Source: Stropharia rugosoannulata (lineage: Eukaryota; Basidiomycota; Agaricomycetes; Agaricales; Strophariaceae). From it: DNA of 64,000 nucleotides. Both the position numbers and the translations under genes were made by a program. The notes beneath the pieces were generated by a model. That model saw nothing but the letters and a program-made list of their open reading frames with translations, did not search any database and was not told where the DNA came from. Where the stretch lies: the NCBI GenBank assembly GCA_028532985.1, contig JANCIK010000007.1:744001-808000 (forward strand). Direction: 5' to 3'. Shown here in pieces: positions 21,640 through 33,381 of the stretch (the first letter of the stretch is position 1; every line of letters begins with the position of its first letter).

Positions 21640-22222
21640 ATGTCCTAGTGCGTGTTTATTTTGTCTAGACATCGAATTCTGACTTACCAGGAGAATTTAT
21701 ATACTGTATAACTTGAATTTACTTCGTCGTAACGCGTTGTTTCGCCGACTGCTTTCGATCAACTCTGGTGCCTCCTACCCCAACCTAAACACTCATATTG
21801 GGCATTACACGAACGAATCTCATTCCAAAACATCCACCATAATGCCTATGTAGCCAAATTCTTGGCCGCAACATCAAGAACGAGCACCTTGCACTGGGCG
21901 TCTTCACAACCGTCTTCGGCGGTGCCTACCTTGCCACCCGCGGCGGCAGCAAGGCCCAGACAAAGCCTACGACTGTTACGGAGGCGAAGGAGACTGTCCC
22001 GGTCAACGCTGGATCCTCGTGCGTTTAGTTCAGTCGTTGACATGTTGAATGTGATACTAATCATTGGTCTGTTCGCTTTAATCCGTCGGATTGAACAGAG
22101 AGGAGGAGAAATTGTGCGTTTTCATCATCTACTGGAATACGAGTCGCTTCTAACGCATCCATTTTATCAGCATTCTTGACTTCATCAGGCAAGCCGAGCA
22201 GGAAGACTCAAAAGCGCATTAA
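21640..22222 (+). CDS. ATP19: Mitochondrial F1Fo-ATP synthase subunit K (Atp19-like)
   Basis: Small accessory membrane subunit of the Fo part of mitochondrial ATP synthase, linked in yeast to dimer assembly. Four exons (21640-21647, 21854-22018, 22099-22113, 22171-22222) sum to 79 residues with matching phases. The product starts MSYQILGRNIKNEHLALGVF, the family's short N-terminus. One membrane segment (ALGVFTTVFGGAYLATRGG) follows, then a polar tail with NAGSSEEEKFILDFIRQAEQ. The start ATG sits in an exon of only 8 nt and exon 3 is 15 nt, so simple frame scanning misses the gene. Fungal Atp19 proteins have similar length and the same LGR-x(8)-LA-x(9)-YLA pattern. The first intron (206 nt) is long for this region. 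Confidence 0.8.
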
Positions 22223-22750
22223 GGAGTTAAAAACTATGAGCGTAGAAAGAGCAGCTTTAGAGAGGATATGACGCTGGCGCCGATGGTTCACTTTCCATAA
22301 TGACCAACAGAATTGTGTGTATAGTTATGGAACACTTCGCGGGATAATCGTTGAAGTTATGGAAATTCGGCGTGGACCCATTCAGAGGACTTTCCACCTT
22401 CTATGTTCAGTTAGTCCACTCTCGGAAAACATAATATGTTCTAAGTTTGTAAGCGAGAACGAGAGCGTGTAGAGAACTGTAGAATATGAGCAAAGACACG
22501 GTCCGCAATGACCTTGCGGGTGACATGATACTGTACTACCAGGTTACCAACTTGGCCGGTTGGATCACGGCTTCGAAATTAGCTGCCTCAAAATCCTGAC
22601 CAACGACCACGACTAAGGTTCGCCACCGCAGCGGCGTTAACTTGCAGAACCGATACGTCTCTCACGAGTAACATTCCTTACCTCAAAGCGATATAAATCT
22701 AGGCCTGGCGCCGTCTTCGTACTTGCTCCCATCTCCAGAAGATAGGAGCC
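22223..22750. other. Intergenic
   Basis: 3' flank of the ATP synthase gene and promoter of the following gene. No element recognised. Confidence 0.4.
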
Positions 22751-25214
22751 ATGAGCCCGAGCGCGTCACAACCCACGTCCTTCCGCAGCAACTCTCCTCA
22801 GCTTTCGATTTTTACCCAATCGCCTTCGTTCGACGCGCCAGATTCACAGCACTCAAGAAATGGAGGACCCCGCCCGTTGCATCTAACTTTGGCTTCCGTC
22901 GTCTCGACTTCGCCCACGCCCTCATCTGTTTCGCCTCATATTGTTCATAGTTTAAATGACACTGGCCCCACATACACCGCCGAAGATTCAGGGAAACAAT
23001 CGCATTTTATCCATTCGCTGAAATCTCCGACCGGAACGCCCCCATTGTCACCCAGTACAACTACGCTAAATCTGCGGAAAGAGGCTCGCAACAAAAAACG
23101 GTCTTCTATATCATACCTCCCTTCCAATCCCCAGTCGCCTTTTTTGCAAACGAACATTCATGACGCTTCTGATGCGCTCAAATCGCCCTCGCGCCCACTG
23201 TCGAGCTCTCATAATCGGACGGCGTTCTTTGACGGGCGGCATTCTGGAGGATTGGCGAGGAGTAACTCGCTGGGGCGAGGATCTGCAAAGACATCTAGGA
23301 GCGCCACTTTTGGAGAGCGGTCGAGCACTGGATCAATTCTCCACTCGGACGCGAGATTTGCGAATGGGATAGAGCACTTGAAGGAGCGTGCGCCCGTAAC
23401 ACTGGCTGAAAAGTAAGTATATGCGCGTTGTTCTTCCTTGAAAAGTGTAATTAACGCGTCGGGTAAGACACTCTGATCTACTACATTTCATAGCTCAGAA
23501 AGAATCCAAATGCCTGGAGCTGCGGTCGCAGCTCGCTGTCCATGAAGCCGAGCTTCTTCAACGTACGTCCTCCAGTCTTATCGCTCATTCGACCAATTGT
23601 TAAAAGCAAACTTTCTTACATTCAGTAAAGAAGAAATGGGAACGAATTGTGAATCGCGGCTTCGAGCGCGGCCTCAACTCAAATGGAGCGTCTACACCGC
23701 CATCTTCGTACTATTTGTCGTCTTCGCCGTCACATTCCACCTTGGCGTTGCCTGACTCCGCATCGAGCAGTAGCAATGCCCCTGGCGCAGTTGTTTTGGA
23801 AGGCATCAAAGAGGGCGTTCAGGGCATGACTAGGTTTTTAACTGGTGGTTTTGGATCTATGGGCAACACCCCTCAAACCAGTGAGCCCAATGACAAAAAA
23901 ACGCAAAGTAACGGGGTTTCGTCGCCAACAGCTCCACTACCACTCCGTCTAAGCTCCATCTCCACTCAGCGTACCATGTACACAAACGGGAGTGGACACG
24001 TACAGAAGGAATCCCAGTCTTCTTCATCAACTGCTGTTTCTCATGCGACTTCGCTATCTTTCCTCAGTGCCTCCTCGAAGACATCAGCAACATCCGCATC
24101 TTCTGTTAGAAGCCGATCATCTATCTCAGTGGAGACTGCGAAGAACAATGCATCCGGTCATGAAACGGACAGCGATTTCGGTGACTTCGAAGACGGGCTT
24201 GGTTCGGCATCGCGGACGCGCAGCTCTACGCTGTCGGAACAGCTTATGGTGCATGACACTGGCGCGACACCCACAATGAGCCCAAATCCGCATTTCGAGC
24301 GGAGGAAGTTCCGGAATATGCATAATGACGGAAGTACTTCTACTTCGACGGAGGTCGCTAGCGTGAGCGGGGATAGGAGCGGTGCTCCTTCAACTCCTTT
24401 GTCTCCGCGGAGCCAACGGGGGTACGGGGAGGCGTCGCTGAAGGAGGACTTCAATTGGGGCGATGGGTGGGACGAAGCTGTCGGCGAGGCGCAGTCGGCA
24501 GATATGTTCTCTAGCGCGAGCGATGCACAGCAGCGGGAGGCAAAAATTGTGACTGGATCTTTTTCTGGATTTCATTCTCCGGAGAGGGCTGCGCATAGCC
24601 CGGCAGAGTTTGGCTTAAAGTCGCCATCAGCCTCGTCTCGTACTCTCGCCCCTGTCGATACCAATGGATCGAGCTCTTGGGTAGGTAGCGTCGGCAAAAA
24701 ATGGGGCGAGATCAAAGGCAGTTCGACGTGAGTATTCTATTTGCTTGACAGTCTTTGACTTTCATGTATTCATATCTTTTGAAGGTTCACGAAGAATCAG
24801 AAGAGAGCATCCTTAATGCTGTCAGATATTCAACAAAGTCTAGTAGCTTCTTTGATATCACCTAACTCCGTCACGCCTTCGACTACGCACTCAAGTCCAA
24901 GTACTCCCGCGACGGCGAATACTTTCTCGACAAATGGCGTCCGCGATCCTATTAAGGCTGCGCCAACGCTGCGCGGGGGTATGCACCTGCCTCAGACGCG
25001 CCGCGGCATGTCGTTGATTGATGACTCGGACGATGAAAGCTTTGGAGAAAGTGGCGAAGACCCCAATTCCACAATGCGGTCGACTCTACCTTCAAGGATG
25101 TCGGCGCCCATCTTGGTTCCTGACTCAGCGCGGAATACATCCACCACAAAAGCTGTCAAGGTCGACAATTCACTTAAACAGGCTATGGACGATGACGACG
25201 ATTGGAATTGGTGA
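22751..25214 (+). CDS. Disordered protein with short coiled coil and adaptor-binding-like motifs (DUF4048-like)
   Basis: 762 residues from exons 22751-23412, 23468-23562, 23626-24727 and 24785-25214. Most is Ser/Thr/Pro-rich disorder with many proline-directed Ser/Thr sites. The one structured piece spans exons 2-3: DLLHFIAQKESKCLELRSQL, then HEAELLQLKKKWERIVNRGF, a short coiled coil. It resembles the fungal DUF4048 family, though I name this from memory. Two features suggest membrane-traffic adaptors: DSDFGDFEDGLG in the middle and a C-terminus DDDDDWNW, plus FNWGDGWDEAVGEA between them. FG-D-F with flanking acids is the usual gamma-adaptin/GGA ear ligand. A role as AP-1/GGA accessory protein is inference. 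Conserved tryptophan/acidic ends argue against simple low-complexity drift. Confidence 0.8.
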
Positions 25215-25814
25215 TGAGCTGGTGTGTAATTATTGTGTTTTTCTTTGCAATTTTTTGCGTGTAATGTACACTTTACGAACATTAATGTACCCCTTTTCGC
25301 CTTAGTAGGTTGGCACGCTTGCGTCTAGCATTCAATTGACCTTCGTTTTGTGTAGACTTAATACTTTAAACCTTTTTGCATTAGTCTCAAATACTTCACA
25401 TTATCCATGCATACACACACTCATACCTGCATCAATACGAACTTGGTTTCTTGGAGAACACTTTGGGCCGTGTTGATGCCCTATTACATAGCCTTGGATG
25501 TTGCTTGGACGCGCACAAGATGGGCAAAAATCAAATGTTATCTGATAAAATGGCATTTGAGATTGGCCACGTGGGAGACTCGTAGCTATAATTTTGGTTA
25601 AAGGGTGAACCACGGACCTTATGAATTCTCTGGCATCATTCTCCTTGGACTCTCCTCGTGGCTCCCGATTAGAGGGACATTACCAAAGAGGCTATACATA
25701 CATAAGTTGAACCTCGCTTTTACAGATGTACTAGGATTAAAATCGTTACGACAACGTGGTTCTCTTGGATTTGCTCTTCTACTTCTCCTGTGCAATAACT
25801 CGCAAGGCATACAC
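25215..25814. other. Intergenic
   Basis: 3' flank of the disordered protein gene and leader of the carrier gene. A short CA-rich tract occurs near 25407-25430. No gene recognised. Confidence 0.4.
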
Positions 25815-26989
25815 ATGGAGACTTCCCCTGATGCCCTAGGAAGCAGTTCGCCTGGGTCAGAATCCTTAGTGCTACGGTCTATTCGCGAAATCTCCTATGG
25901 AAGCGTGAGTGCTACGTCTACAAGCTCTGAAAATTGTTAACCGATGATCCGTTTAGGCTGCAGGGATGGTGTCGAAGGTGTTTGAGCACCCTTTCGACTT
26001 GACAAAAGTCCGGCTTCAATCGCAAGTGCTTGACGAGACCGCGCGCTTCAAGGGGCCAGTAGACTGTTTAGTGCAGACATGGAAGAAGGAGGGGGTGCGG
26101 GGACTGTACCGGGTACGTGCGCATGCTTGCTGCCTGCACCCGTCCTGCGCAGTTGTCGCATGCTCATGACGACTGCCTCGATGCACAGGGCCTTCCGGCA
26201 CCGATAGCAGGTGCTATGGCGGAGAACGCTTCTCTATTCTTCGCGTATGGAGAACTTCAGAACGTCATACGACGCGTAAGGCAGAGCCCCCCGGACGACA
26301 AGTTGCCGCTGTACGACCTTGCGCTCGCCGCAGCAGGCGCAGGGTGCATTACGAGCTTCATACTGTGAGTATTATTTGGCATGTGATGGGGAATTGACAC
26401 TCATTGTTGTCGCCCTTGCAGAACACCGATTGAGCTCGTCAAGTGCAAGATGCAAGTACAGATGCTCGCTCCCCAGGCAGCCGGTGCATCGCCCCGTTCT
26501 CTCCCAGGACCCATCGGGGTCCTAATGTCCGTCATCCGCACCAACGGTGTCCGTGGCCTCTGGCTCGGTCAGACGGGTACGCTTATTCGTGAGACGGGCG
26601 GCACTGCTGCGTGGTTTAGCACAAAGGAATACGTCGCGTCGCTCTTGCTAGCGCGACGGCGGCGGCTGGACCCGAATATGACCAGCACAGAGCTGCAGCC
26701 TTGGGAGTCTGCGGTGTCTGGAGCGATTGCTGGGGTGTCGTTCAATCTTGCGCTCTTCCCGGCGGATACGGTGAAAAGCACGATGCAAACTGCAGAGGAG
26801 CTGCGGTCTACGGTCGCCACAGGAACAGTTGCCCCCAAAGCGACTTTTGGCGGCACTTTTGTCGCGCTGTATCGTGCACAGGGTATCAAAGGCCTGTATG
26901 CTGGCTGTGGAGTTACGGTGGCTAGGAGTATACCCAGCAGCGCGCTTATTTTCTTGATCTACGACGGGCTAAAGAAGTATTTTGGTTAG
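25815..26989 (+). CDS. ORT1: Mitochondrial carrier, ornithine (Ort1/Arg11)-type
   Basis: Inner-membrane solute carrier of the SLC25 family, most like the ornithine exporter that links mitochondrial ornithine synthesis to cytosolic arginine production. Four exons (25815-25904, 25957-26112, 26189-26364, 26422-26989) give 329 residues. The three carrier repeats are intact. Repeat 1 reads EHPFDLTKVRLQSQ followed by GPVDCLVQTWKKEGVRGLYR. Repeat 2 reads LTPIELVKCKMQVQ followed by RTNGVRGLWLGQ. Repeat 3 reads LFPADTVKSTMQ followed by YRAQGIKGLYAG. The segment AENASLFFAYGELQ after repeat 1 is typical of the ornithine subgroup. Substrate is inferred from similarity of these signatures, not proven; a related basic amino-acid or carnitine carrier is the main alternative. 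Confidence 0.9.
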
Positions 26990-27471
26990 AGTTCTGTTTT
27001 GTTTTTGCGGATAAACGTTATCATTTTATCATATTTAGAATTACTGTGCGGTTTCTAATCTGTCGCTAACTACTCCTGCTGCCCGACTGTTGACCGTTGG
27101 ATGCCTCTGAGTGCTTCAAATTCATAAATCCAGCCTTCCCTTGGATCAAGTTGCATTATTTTATTTGCAGAGGAAGTCACTATCAGGCACTGATCTAATC
27201 TAATCGCACACGGATCATGAATGCATGACGTTGCTGATGAAGCACATGGTTCAGGATGTCAGTCGAACTCAATGAATTCAGTTTTCACATGTCTTGGACA
27301 GCGAAAACAGGAGCTAAGGCCAGGGTTGGCCCAACTTGTCCAGCATATCTTTGGACGTCCGAGCTATATCGGTTCTGGCATTCGTGTCGTAGAAGACGAA
27401 GGTTTCCTATCATTGCAGCCAACTTGCAGTGTTGAGAGGGCGTCGCTCGAAGCAGCGGTCAATCCTTTAAC
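26990..27471. other. Intergenic
   Basis: 3' flank of the carrier gene and promoter of the ABC transporter gene. Nothing further recognised. Confidence 0.4.
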
Positions 27472-30400
27472 ATGGCAGTTTTCTCTAAGCCACTCCTCAA
27501 ATCGCATCCTTTGCCTATACCAGAACGGTTTACCCAGCGGCCTTTCGTTCTTGCATTTCTTGTCCTCATACTACTTCGATCGCGCACCCTCACTTTGTCC
27601 AAAGATGTGATACAGTCAATTTGGGCAAGTGCTGAGAAGCTGTTGACCCTGCGTAGGAAGACGAAGTTAACGAAGGATGAGCTGGCCAAGGTGTTGCAGC
27701 AGGTGTATATCGACGAGGAGGACGGGTCTCAGACCCTTCTTGTGCCCTATCGCGAAAGAGTAATCAAGGTATGCATATGCGACGCCGTTGTTTTTACTGT
27801 TAACCAAAAGTTGTTATCACCTTAACAGGTCCCAATACGTTCTACCCCAAAATCTCAGTTCATCGCAGACAGACCCCATTTCCCTTTGCTGCCTCCACAG
27901 GCCGTTCAGAAACCGAATATTGACGGAGCTTTTCTTGCCCAACTACGCGCTATACTATTTCGTGTTGCCATACCTTCATGGTATTCATCCGAGTCCAGCA
28001 TAGTGGTGCTACATTCGAGTTTCCTTGTGCTTAGGACTGTCCTAAGTATACTCGTTGCGCGGCTAGATGGTAGGATAGTCAGGGATCTCGTAAAGGCTGA
28101 CGGTAAGGGCTTCTTGAAAGGCTTGGGTCTCTGGTTCCTGCTTGCGATTCCTAGCACAATAACGAACTCAATGGTTAGTCTGCCCACCTTCTGCGGGAGA
28201 AATATGTCCTTATAGGTTCCCATAGATCCGACACTTGCAGTCATTACTAGCGCTGCGACTACGGACACGACTAACCCGTTATCTGCATGACCTCTACCTA
28301 TCCTCGAACCCGGACCTACGTTATTACCGCGCGTCGAACTACCTCGATGGTGTAGACCAGTACCTCACTGCGGACGTGGATGCTTGGTCGAACGCAATGA
28401 GCGGACTCTAGTACGCTTCCTTTCAAATGTTAGACTGCACTTGACTGATGCCATTTTAGCGGAAATATTCTAAAGCCATCCCTTGATCTACTTTTATTCA
28501 CCTCACAGCTCTCCCGGTCCCTTGGCGTTCGTGGATCTATGTTATTGTTCTTAAATTACTACGGTACCGTCGCAATCTTGAAGGCCGTAACACCAGCTTT
28601 TGGGCGCCTCGCTGCCATCGAAGCGCGCTTGGAGGGCGAATATCGTGCAGGCATGGGACGCGTTGGAAGAGAGGCCGAAGAGGTAGCTTTTTACGATGGA
28701 GGCGCACGCGAACGGGATATCTTGACGAATGCATACATGAAGCTCATCAAACACGTCAATTATATATACAAGGTACTGTTCATCTGCTGTACTAACAAAG
28801 TGCTTGTGCTCATATTTTCTTTAGATTCGCATTACATATGAATGGACAGAAGACTATGTTATCAAATATCTTTGGTCGGCGGCTGGCTATGCGCTTATCG
28901 CTATCCCCATCCTATACACGCGCGTCAAACGTTCAATGGGTCTCCAGAGCGGGAGCAAAGGAGAAAGGGATGCCTCCGACAGTGTTGTCGCGGGTCGGAC
29001 TGAAAGTAAGTTTCTGTCTTTGGTAACGTATAATCGTGGTTATTAACGTCTCTCAGCGTATATTTCCAACAGACGACTCCTTTTGTCCTTAGCTGACGCT
29101 GGTGGACGTCTCATGTACGCTTACAAGGATCTTCTGGAATTGGCCGGTCTCACTACGCGGCTATATACATTAATGTCAACCCTATTAAATATGCCACTGG
29201 GACAGACACCTATTCCCATCGAACAAGGGGATGCTATCTGCTTAAACGGCATCGACGTGCGGATACCTCGTTTCTCAAAACCAAGGCATATCGTTTCCGA
29301 ATCGAAACCCGATCTTCTGGTGGACGTCGAGGCGCATTCTCCTGAAGCAAGCCTCGAGCTAAATGCTACACGTGAGGAGCCGCCACTTGTCAAGGATCTG
29401 AACCTTACTATCCAACGGGGCGAGCATCTTATGATCACCGGCAGCAATGGTGTTGGAAAAACAGCCGTTGCTCGGGTCCTTGCTGGTCTCTGGGACCCCA
29501 TTGCCAGCGGGGACGGTGATGGCCAAGACATGGTCCAAATGCCGCGCGACGAGACAAGCGCTGATGCCCTTCTACGCCAATCCACCGGGGACAGGTACTC
29601 ACGCCCGCGTCCGACCCTCTACGTCGTCCCGCAGCGCTCGTACATGCCGACGGGCAGCTTGCTTGAGCAGATCATCTATCCTTGTTCGTATGCCTCGTTT
29701 GTGGAAATGACGAGAGCGCATCCCCCACCAGCGGCTCCCTCTGGGTTCCCCGCGTTCCTGCGCCGCTCGTCGTCGATGCTTAGCCTAAGCTCCGCACAGG
29801 CGTCGTTCCAGCCGCCTATGGAGCCGTCAGAGCGGGCCATTGCCGAGATCCACGATATTCTGGAGAAGGTGCATCTCGGTTATTTGGTCAGCAGGGAGGG
29901 TGGGCTGCATGTCAGGAAAGAGTGGCGTGATGTACTGAGCGGGGGAGAGAAACAACGTATGGCAATCGCGCGTGTGCTCTGGTGGAGGCCCAAATTTGCG
30001 GTTCTCGATGGTGCGTACTTTGCTTCTGACGCCTGCATCTCTGTAGGGCTGTGCATGACGCGTAACACTGTTACTAATTTACGTGCACACAGAATGCACG
30101 AGTGCGGTCTCCAGTGACGTTGAGGGACGCATGTATGAAACCGCTAAAGCCATGGATATCACCCTCATCACCATTTCACTTCGGTATGTTTTAATATTGT
30201 GTCAAAGAAGTTTGTCTAACGGGGCGGTGTTATCAGTCCCTTCTTGATGAAGTACCACAAGCAGCTCTTGACTCTCCACGGGCCATCAGGTTCATCTCCC
30301 GGCCGGTGGACCCTTTCGCGTATTGGCACCCCAGAGGAGAGGATGAGCTTGAAAAGGGAGATTAGGGTTCTTGAAGATAAACTCAAGGAGGTCGACGGCT

Positions 30401-30621
30401 GGGAAGCGCGTGTGAAGGAGCTCGAGGCGCTCCTTGGTGTGCAGGAAGGTATTGCTGACCACGAAGGGATCGACGGAGATGAAGGACAGGAAGCAACGCT
30501 CAGGTGCCAAGATGCTGAAGATGAACTCCATCTCTCCATTGCTTCTAATTCTGACGAAAGTGTTGAGCAAGACAGCGTAGTCTCTGCCTCGGACGTTGCC
30601 TGGGACACTCTAGATTCATAA
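27472..30621 (+). CDS. Peroxisomal ABCD-family fatty acyl transporter (half-transporter)
   Basis: Imports long-chain fatty acids or acyl-CoA into peroxisomes for beta-oxidation, as a homo- or heterodimer (yeast Pxa1/Pxa2, human ABCD1). Eight exons sum to 916 residues: 27472-27768, 27829-28173, 28226-28410, 28460-28772, 28825-29005, 29057-30010, 30093-30183 and 30237-30621. The transmembrane domain includes RYYRASNYLDGVDQYLTAD, typical of ABCD proteins, and the EAA-like loop EEVAFYDGGARERD. In the nucleotide-binding domain Walker A is GSNGVGKTA, the signature is VLSGGEKQRMAIAR, and Walker B is FAVLDECTSAVSSD, split by the sixth intron. Between Walker A and the signature lies a Pro/Ser-rich insertion (about 29,720-29,830). 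The C-terminal tail after the domain is acidic and predicted coiled coil (LKREIRVLEDKLKEVDGWEA). Whether it is the Pxa1 or Pxa2 orthologue cannot be decided here. Confidence 0.92.
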
Positions 30622-32105
30622 TTCATGACTATGTTCTGTAATCTGGTACCTCTACTGCGATTATGTTTGTATATTTATCTATAGTCTATTTCAGGAGCGG
30701 CTGGACTCTGAAGATTCTCTCCCACACCCACACCACAAACAAGGGGTAAATACTGAACACGTTGAACAGTTGATGGGGTCACTTGAGCATGAGGAACAGA
30801 CACTTTCTTCCCTCTCTTTGCTTCCCCCACCACGATAGGCGCCTGTCAGAACCCGACTCTCTTCCTAACGGTATCCTGTGCACTTTGAACGCATTTACAT
30901 GGCTCAGGACAGATAAGTGAGTGGATTGGATCGTGATTTCGTATACCTACCGAGGATGTGTCTTGTCTTTAATCCGGACTGAGCTCTGCATACGAGTTTT
31001 GACGACAACCTTTGCTGACGATTGTTATTTTCTTCTTGATCGTTCCATGTCTTTGACTGACTGTAAATACATACCGTTAACAGCCTTCAATACTCCTCAG
31101 TACGATCTGATCCATGGCACAACTTGCTCCCAGCTGGGTAGGATGGGAATACCGTGTTGCATCGTGACGCCACTCTATGTTCTGTGTAGAATTCTTGATA
31201 AGTGTCAAATATAGCGTGGGCGAGCGGCAATATTTTCCCCTGGTGAGTGCTTATTCTGTCTTTACCTCCACTCTATATACGGGTGTGTGTATGATGAGCT
31301 ACTTTTATTGCACAACCACCTTCTGCAGGCGATTCTATGTGTATTCTCTGTGATGATATATCATCTTCCTGATGCATTTATATGCCGTATATTTGGTTTT
31401 TAGCTCACATGAGCACCTTTCTGTGGAATGGATACACTGACTGACAACTCGTGACAGGCAGCGGCGCAATTCTTCAGCACCCAGCGCTCGCCGCGGACGG
31501 CGGCGTATTGATATCCTGAGCTCAGCCGGCTCGCATGCTTAGTCTTGCCTAACTATTTTACTCATTGCCGGTTCAAAGGTACAGATTGTACCGGTAGTAA
31601 GCTAAGTATGTATGTAGAGCATTATTAGCTATTCTTGAATGTGTAAAGAAGAGGAAGTTACCGGGCCATCTCAATTTATTCATTTAAGCGCCCAAATGAA
31701 TTGATTTGTACTGCGCCTTGACTGCGCAGGATAGCCCTTGAGACCTTGAGAGTTTGAGAACCGAAGTATCGTTTTGAACGGAAAGACCACGCAAGATCAT
31801 ATTGCGACATTATAGCCTTGAGGTAAGTCGCCAAATATGAAAACTGCCACTACGGGGAACGTCTGACAATGGCTTGTATTTGGGTGCAGTGCTGGGCGCC
31901 AATCAAGCATACGCTGATGTTATAACCGCCGCGTCAAGGAGTCCGGCCGAATCATGTGGCCCACCTACATTCTTCTCCCGTCCAACCCACTTCCCTTACG
32001 ATACTTCCTCCGCTCTGGATGCTCGAGAGCTTTGCCCTACCACCGCGCCACCCTCGTCGACATCCCCAGGCAGTGCCCAAGACTCTGAACAGCAAGTTCG
32101 GCGCC
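30622..32105. other. Intergenic, 1.5 kb
   Basis: 3' flank of the transporter and upstream region of the F-box gene. Small open frames (30921-31214 and 31874-32161) show no domain. The upstream frame in phase with the F-box gene lacks an ATG before 32106. Confidence 0.4.
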
Positions 32106-33381
32106 ATGAAGAGTTCGCGGCCTCCCCCTCCCGGCGCAATAACCCCTATATCGTCTACTAGTAGCACACGGTCCTGGAAAATGACGGGGAGGCTCCCACA
32201 GGAACTCATCGACCGCATCATCGATTGTTTGTGGGACCACCGTCGGCACCTCATCAAATGTACCTCTGTCTCGAGATCCTTTGTTCGACGCTCTCAACAG
32301 CACCTTTTCGCCAAAATATTTCTCTTTCCTTCTCTCGAGCGAAATTTCGAGGCTTTATTGGAGCACTCACCACATTTGATTCCATATATCAAAGAACTTG
32401 TAGTTGCCATAAGCGCCGTCAAACCCACCTGCCTAGTCCAAATCCTGCCCCTTCTCACTCGTCTCAAAAGCCTCACGGTCAAAACATACGGAGGCATCGT
32501 GGTCGATTGGGATACAGAAATACCTGATGTTTTGCAAGATTCTTTCAGCTCTGTTTTCAAGCACAATAAATTGGGGCAGTTTGTTTTACAGGATATACGA
32601 AATTTTGATGTTGGACTTCTGACAAAATGCTCCTCTATTCGCTCGTTGGTGATAGCAGGTGGCGGAACCCTGGCAATGCGCAGCCGTCGAAGTCGGCGCG
32701 ACACTCCGCCAGAACTGTCGACTTTGATGATCGGTCCCGGAAAAGACTCCCTACAATCATTGGTGGATTGCATTGCTCTGGACCTGCCAGCACTCTCTCT
32801 TAGGAATCTACAATGGCTCTCTATCAGGGAACTACCTGGAAAGTCATGGACATCATCTTTTCAGGCACTGGTAAAACTCATGCCATCACTGGCGCACCTC
32901 GTCATCGACCTCGAGGCTGGAACATGTTCGTGCTCCTTTTTTGCCACTTCGATTTTGTTAAACTCTTTTGGACCGAGTAGGGAGCCGTACGCCGGAATCC
33001 GAGGATCCACTCACTAGTCTCTCCGCGCTCACTTCTCTGAGTACACTGGAGCTCAGGAACGCAATCGCTTACGACCAAACCCAGTTCAGTGAGAAGTCAG
33101 CAGCCATCCTACGCACATTGCCCTTGTCGAGCAGACTCGTGCAGCTGACGCTGCACTGTCCGGGGTCTGAGTTTGCGGACTACAGAACGCCTTCTTCTCC
33201 AGCTCAGTGGAAAGCAGTCAATGACGCCTTGGCATTCACCGATATTGCTAGTTTGAAGCAGGTCCATTTCAAACTGGGGCCCAACATCTTTCCTACGCAG
33301 GTTGCTGGCTTCAACTTACTCCCATGGGCAGCTTCCCGTGGTGTGATGACCAGAATTTCGAAAATGGTATTTGCCGTATAG
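32106..33381 (+). CDS. F-box domain protein with leucine-rich tail
   Basis: Probable substrate adaptor of an SCF ubiquitin ligase, as in the large agaricomycete F-box families. Two exons, 32106-32925 and 32981-33381, with a 55-nt intron, give 406 residues. The F-box is near residues 29-65: GRLPQELIDRIIDCLWDHRR, then KCTSVSRSFVRRSQQHLF. The remainder has repeated short Leu-rich segments (ALTSLSTLELRN, RLVQLTLHCP) suggesting irregular LRR strands. Start choice: ATG 32106 (MKSSRPPPPG) or the internal ATG 32181 just before the F-box; the former is kept because it is the first in-frame ATG. Substrate unknown. Confidence 0.8.
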
